Shown piece after piece: positions 63,510-64,000 of a stretch of DNA of 64,000 bases (its first letter is position 1; each line of letters starts with the position of its first letter). Below the pieces are notes generated by a model. It searched no databases, had not been told where the DNA came from, and saw only the letters and a list, made by a program, of their open reading frames with translations. The stretch is from Desulfosporosinus sp. Sb-LF (GTDB taxonomy: Bacteria > Bacillota > Desulfitobacteriia > Desulfitobacteriales > Desulfitobacteriaceae): assembly GCF_004766055.1 (NCBI RefSeq), contig NZ_SPQR01000002.1, positions 62,001 to 126,000 of the forward strand, in the 5' to 3' direction. The translations under genes were made by a program, and so were the position numbers.

Positions 63510-64000
63510 TTAAGGTTTTTCCAGTTGCTTGGCTGTGGTAAGCTCATCCAGCCACTGGTTTCCATTGTACCGCATTAAGGATAGATCATTAACCACTACA
63601 CTTCGCACCCGGACCGTTTCCAGTTCACCATCCCCAGTTTTATAGCGATCATATCCGCCCAGAGCATTGATCACATAATAACGCCCACCTTCTTCTCCCA
63701 CGTAAAGCATCTCATGACCGGAAAAGTATAGTACAGCTCCCGGCATGATCTGATTCATAAGGGTCGCTCTCTCAACTCGATCATGATTATTAAAGCTAAT
63801 CGTCTTCCCAGTAGAAATCTCTTGGGCATCGGTATTGCGTGCCAGTCGGAAACCAAAACAGCGATATAACTCCATGACCAGTGAAGAACAATCACGGCCA
63901 TTCAGCATACCTCCCCAGCAATAACGATCTCCTTGCATTTTGAAGGCCTGGCGAATGATATTAGCCCGAGTATAAGGTAAATAACCTTCAGCAACTTCAT
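63510..64000 (-). CDS. NlpC/P60 cell-wall peptidase, C-terminal part (runs off window)
   Basis: The last ~163 residues of a peptidoglycan hydrolase; the frame stays open to base 64000 (upstream residues read EVAEGYLPYTRANIIRQAFK), so the start is outside the window. WGGMLNGRDCSSLVMELYRCF holds the catalytic cysteine and FSGHEMLYVGEEGG the histidine of the NlpC/P60 fold. The upstream segment resembles those of SH3-domain-bearing members that cleave D-Glu-diaminopimelate bonds. The internal ATG at 63938 is not the start. Confidence 0.9.
   Translation of the reverse strand, partial: EVAEGYLPYTRANIIRQAFKMQGDRYCWGGMLNGRDCSSLVMELYRCFGFRLARNTDAQEISTGKTISFNNHDRVERATLMNQIMPGAVLYFSGHEMLYVGEEGGRYYVINALGGYDRYKTGDGELETVRVRSVVVNDLSLMRYNGNQWLDELTTAKQLEKP

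Noticed and set aside
1-64000. tRNA, rRNA, CRISPR arrays, transposases, prophage genes
   Set aside because: I looked for T-loop motifs, regular direct repeats and transposase or integrase signatures and found none. The GTTCAAATC stretch near 57358 belongs to a hairpin, not a tRNA.

Overview
The window looks like the chromosome of a strictly anaerobic, spore-forming, Gram-positive Firmicute of the Desulfosporosinus/Desulfitobacterium (Peptococcaceae-like) type. This is judged from gene content, not from a search. The pointers are a trimeric electron-bifurcating type [FeFe]-hydrogenase, a hybrid cluster protein, futalosine-pathway menaquinone genes, tiny YjcZ-like sporulation proteins, a KinA/KinB-like orphan kinase, strong AGGAGG ribosome binding sites and moderate-to-low GC. 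No tRNA, rRNA, CRISPR array, transposase or prophage was seen.

Region 1 (1-24 kb, all minus strand) is a cell-surface polysaccharide locus. It holds glycosyltransferases, two O-antigen ligase/polymerase-like proteins, a Wzx-type flippase and a PglF/WbpM-type dehydratase. It also holds a set of five genes that together match the WbpA-WbpB-WbpE-WbpD-WbpI route from UDP-GlcNAc to UDP-ManNAc(3NAc)A. An AT-richer block adds an acyltransferase-3 protein and an SGNH/MBOAT pair, which suggests O-acetylation of the glycan. Two unknown membrane-anchored proteins, galU and a chemotaxis receptor follow.

Region 2 (25-33 kb) is mostly housekeeping: clpP, two tiny glycine-rich spore-type proteins, an amt-PII operon with an intrinsic terminator inside its leader, two tandem DUF445 membrane proteins, a MITE-like palindromic repeat, and a MarR-MFS pair. 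Region 3 (33-45 kb) carries the plus-strand hydrogenase operon (HydC/HydB/HydA type), tcdA, DUF5317 and HD-GYP membrane proteins, hcp, a gamma-carbonic anhydrase and a cytosolic papain-like peptidase. A perfect CRP/FNR-type palindrome lies between hcp and the carbonic anhydrase gene.

Region 4 (45-55 kb) is the most unusual. A single-module NRPS (C-A-T-reductase), whose specificity code reads as glycine by eye, sits between an HD-GYP protein and an orphan histidine kinase. These two proteins carry the same N-terminal multi-pass membrane domain on different output modules. The arrangement suggests a small reduced N-acyl-glycine product feeding a membrane sensor with two outputs, c-di-GMP turnover and phosphotransfer. 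An MFS exporter with a divergent LysR regulator lies next to it.

Region 5 (55-64 kb) has mqnD-mqnB-ubiX (menaquinone by the futalosine route) and a FUSC/aromatic acid exporter gene. Both transcription units start behind near-identical palindromes overlapping a TATAAT box. An RND pump with its lipoprotein adaptor follows, and an NlpC/P60 cell-wall hydrolase runs off the right edge.
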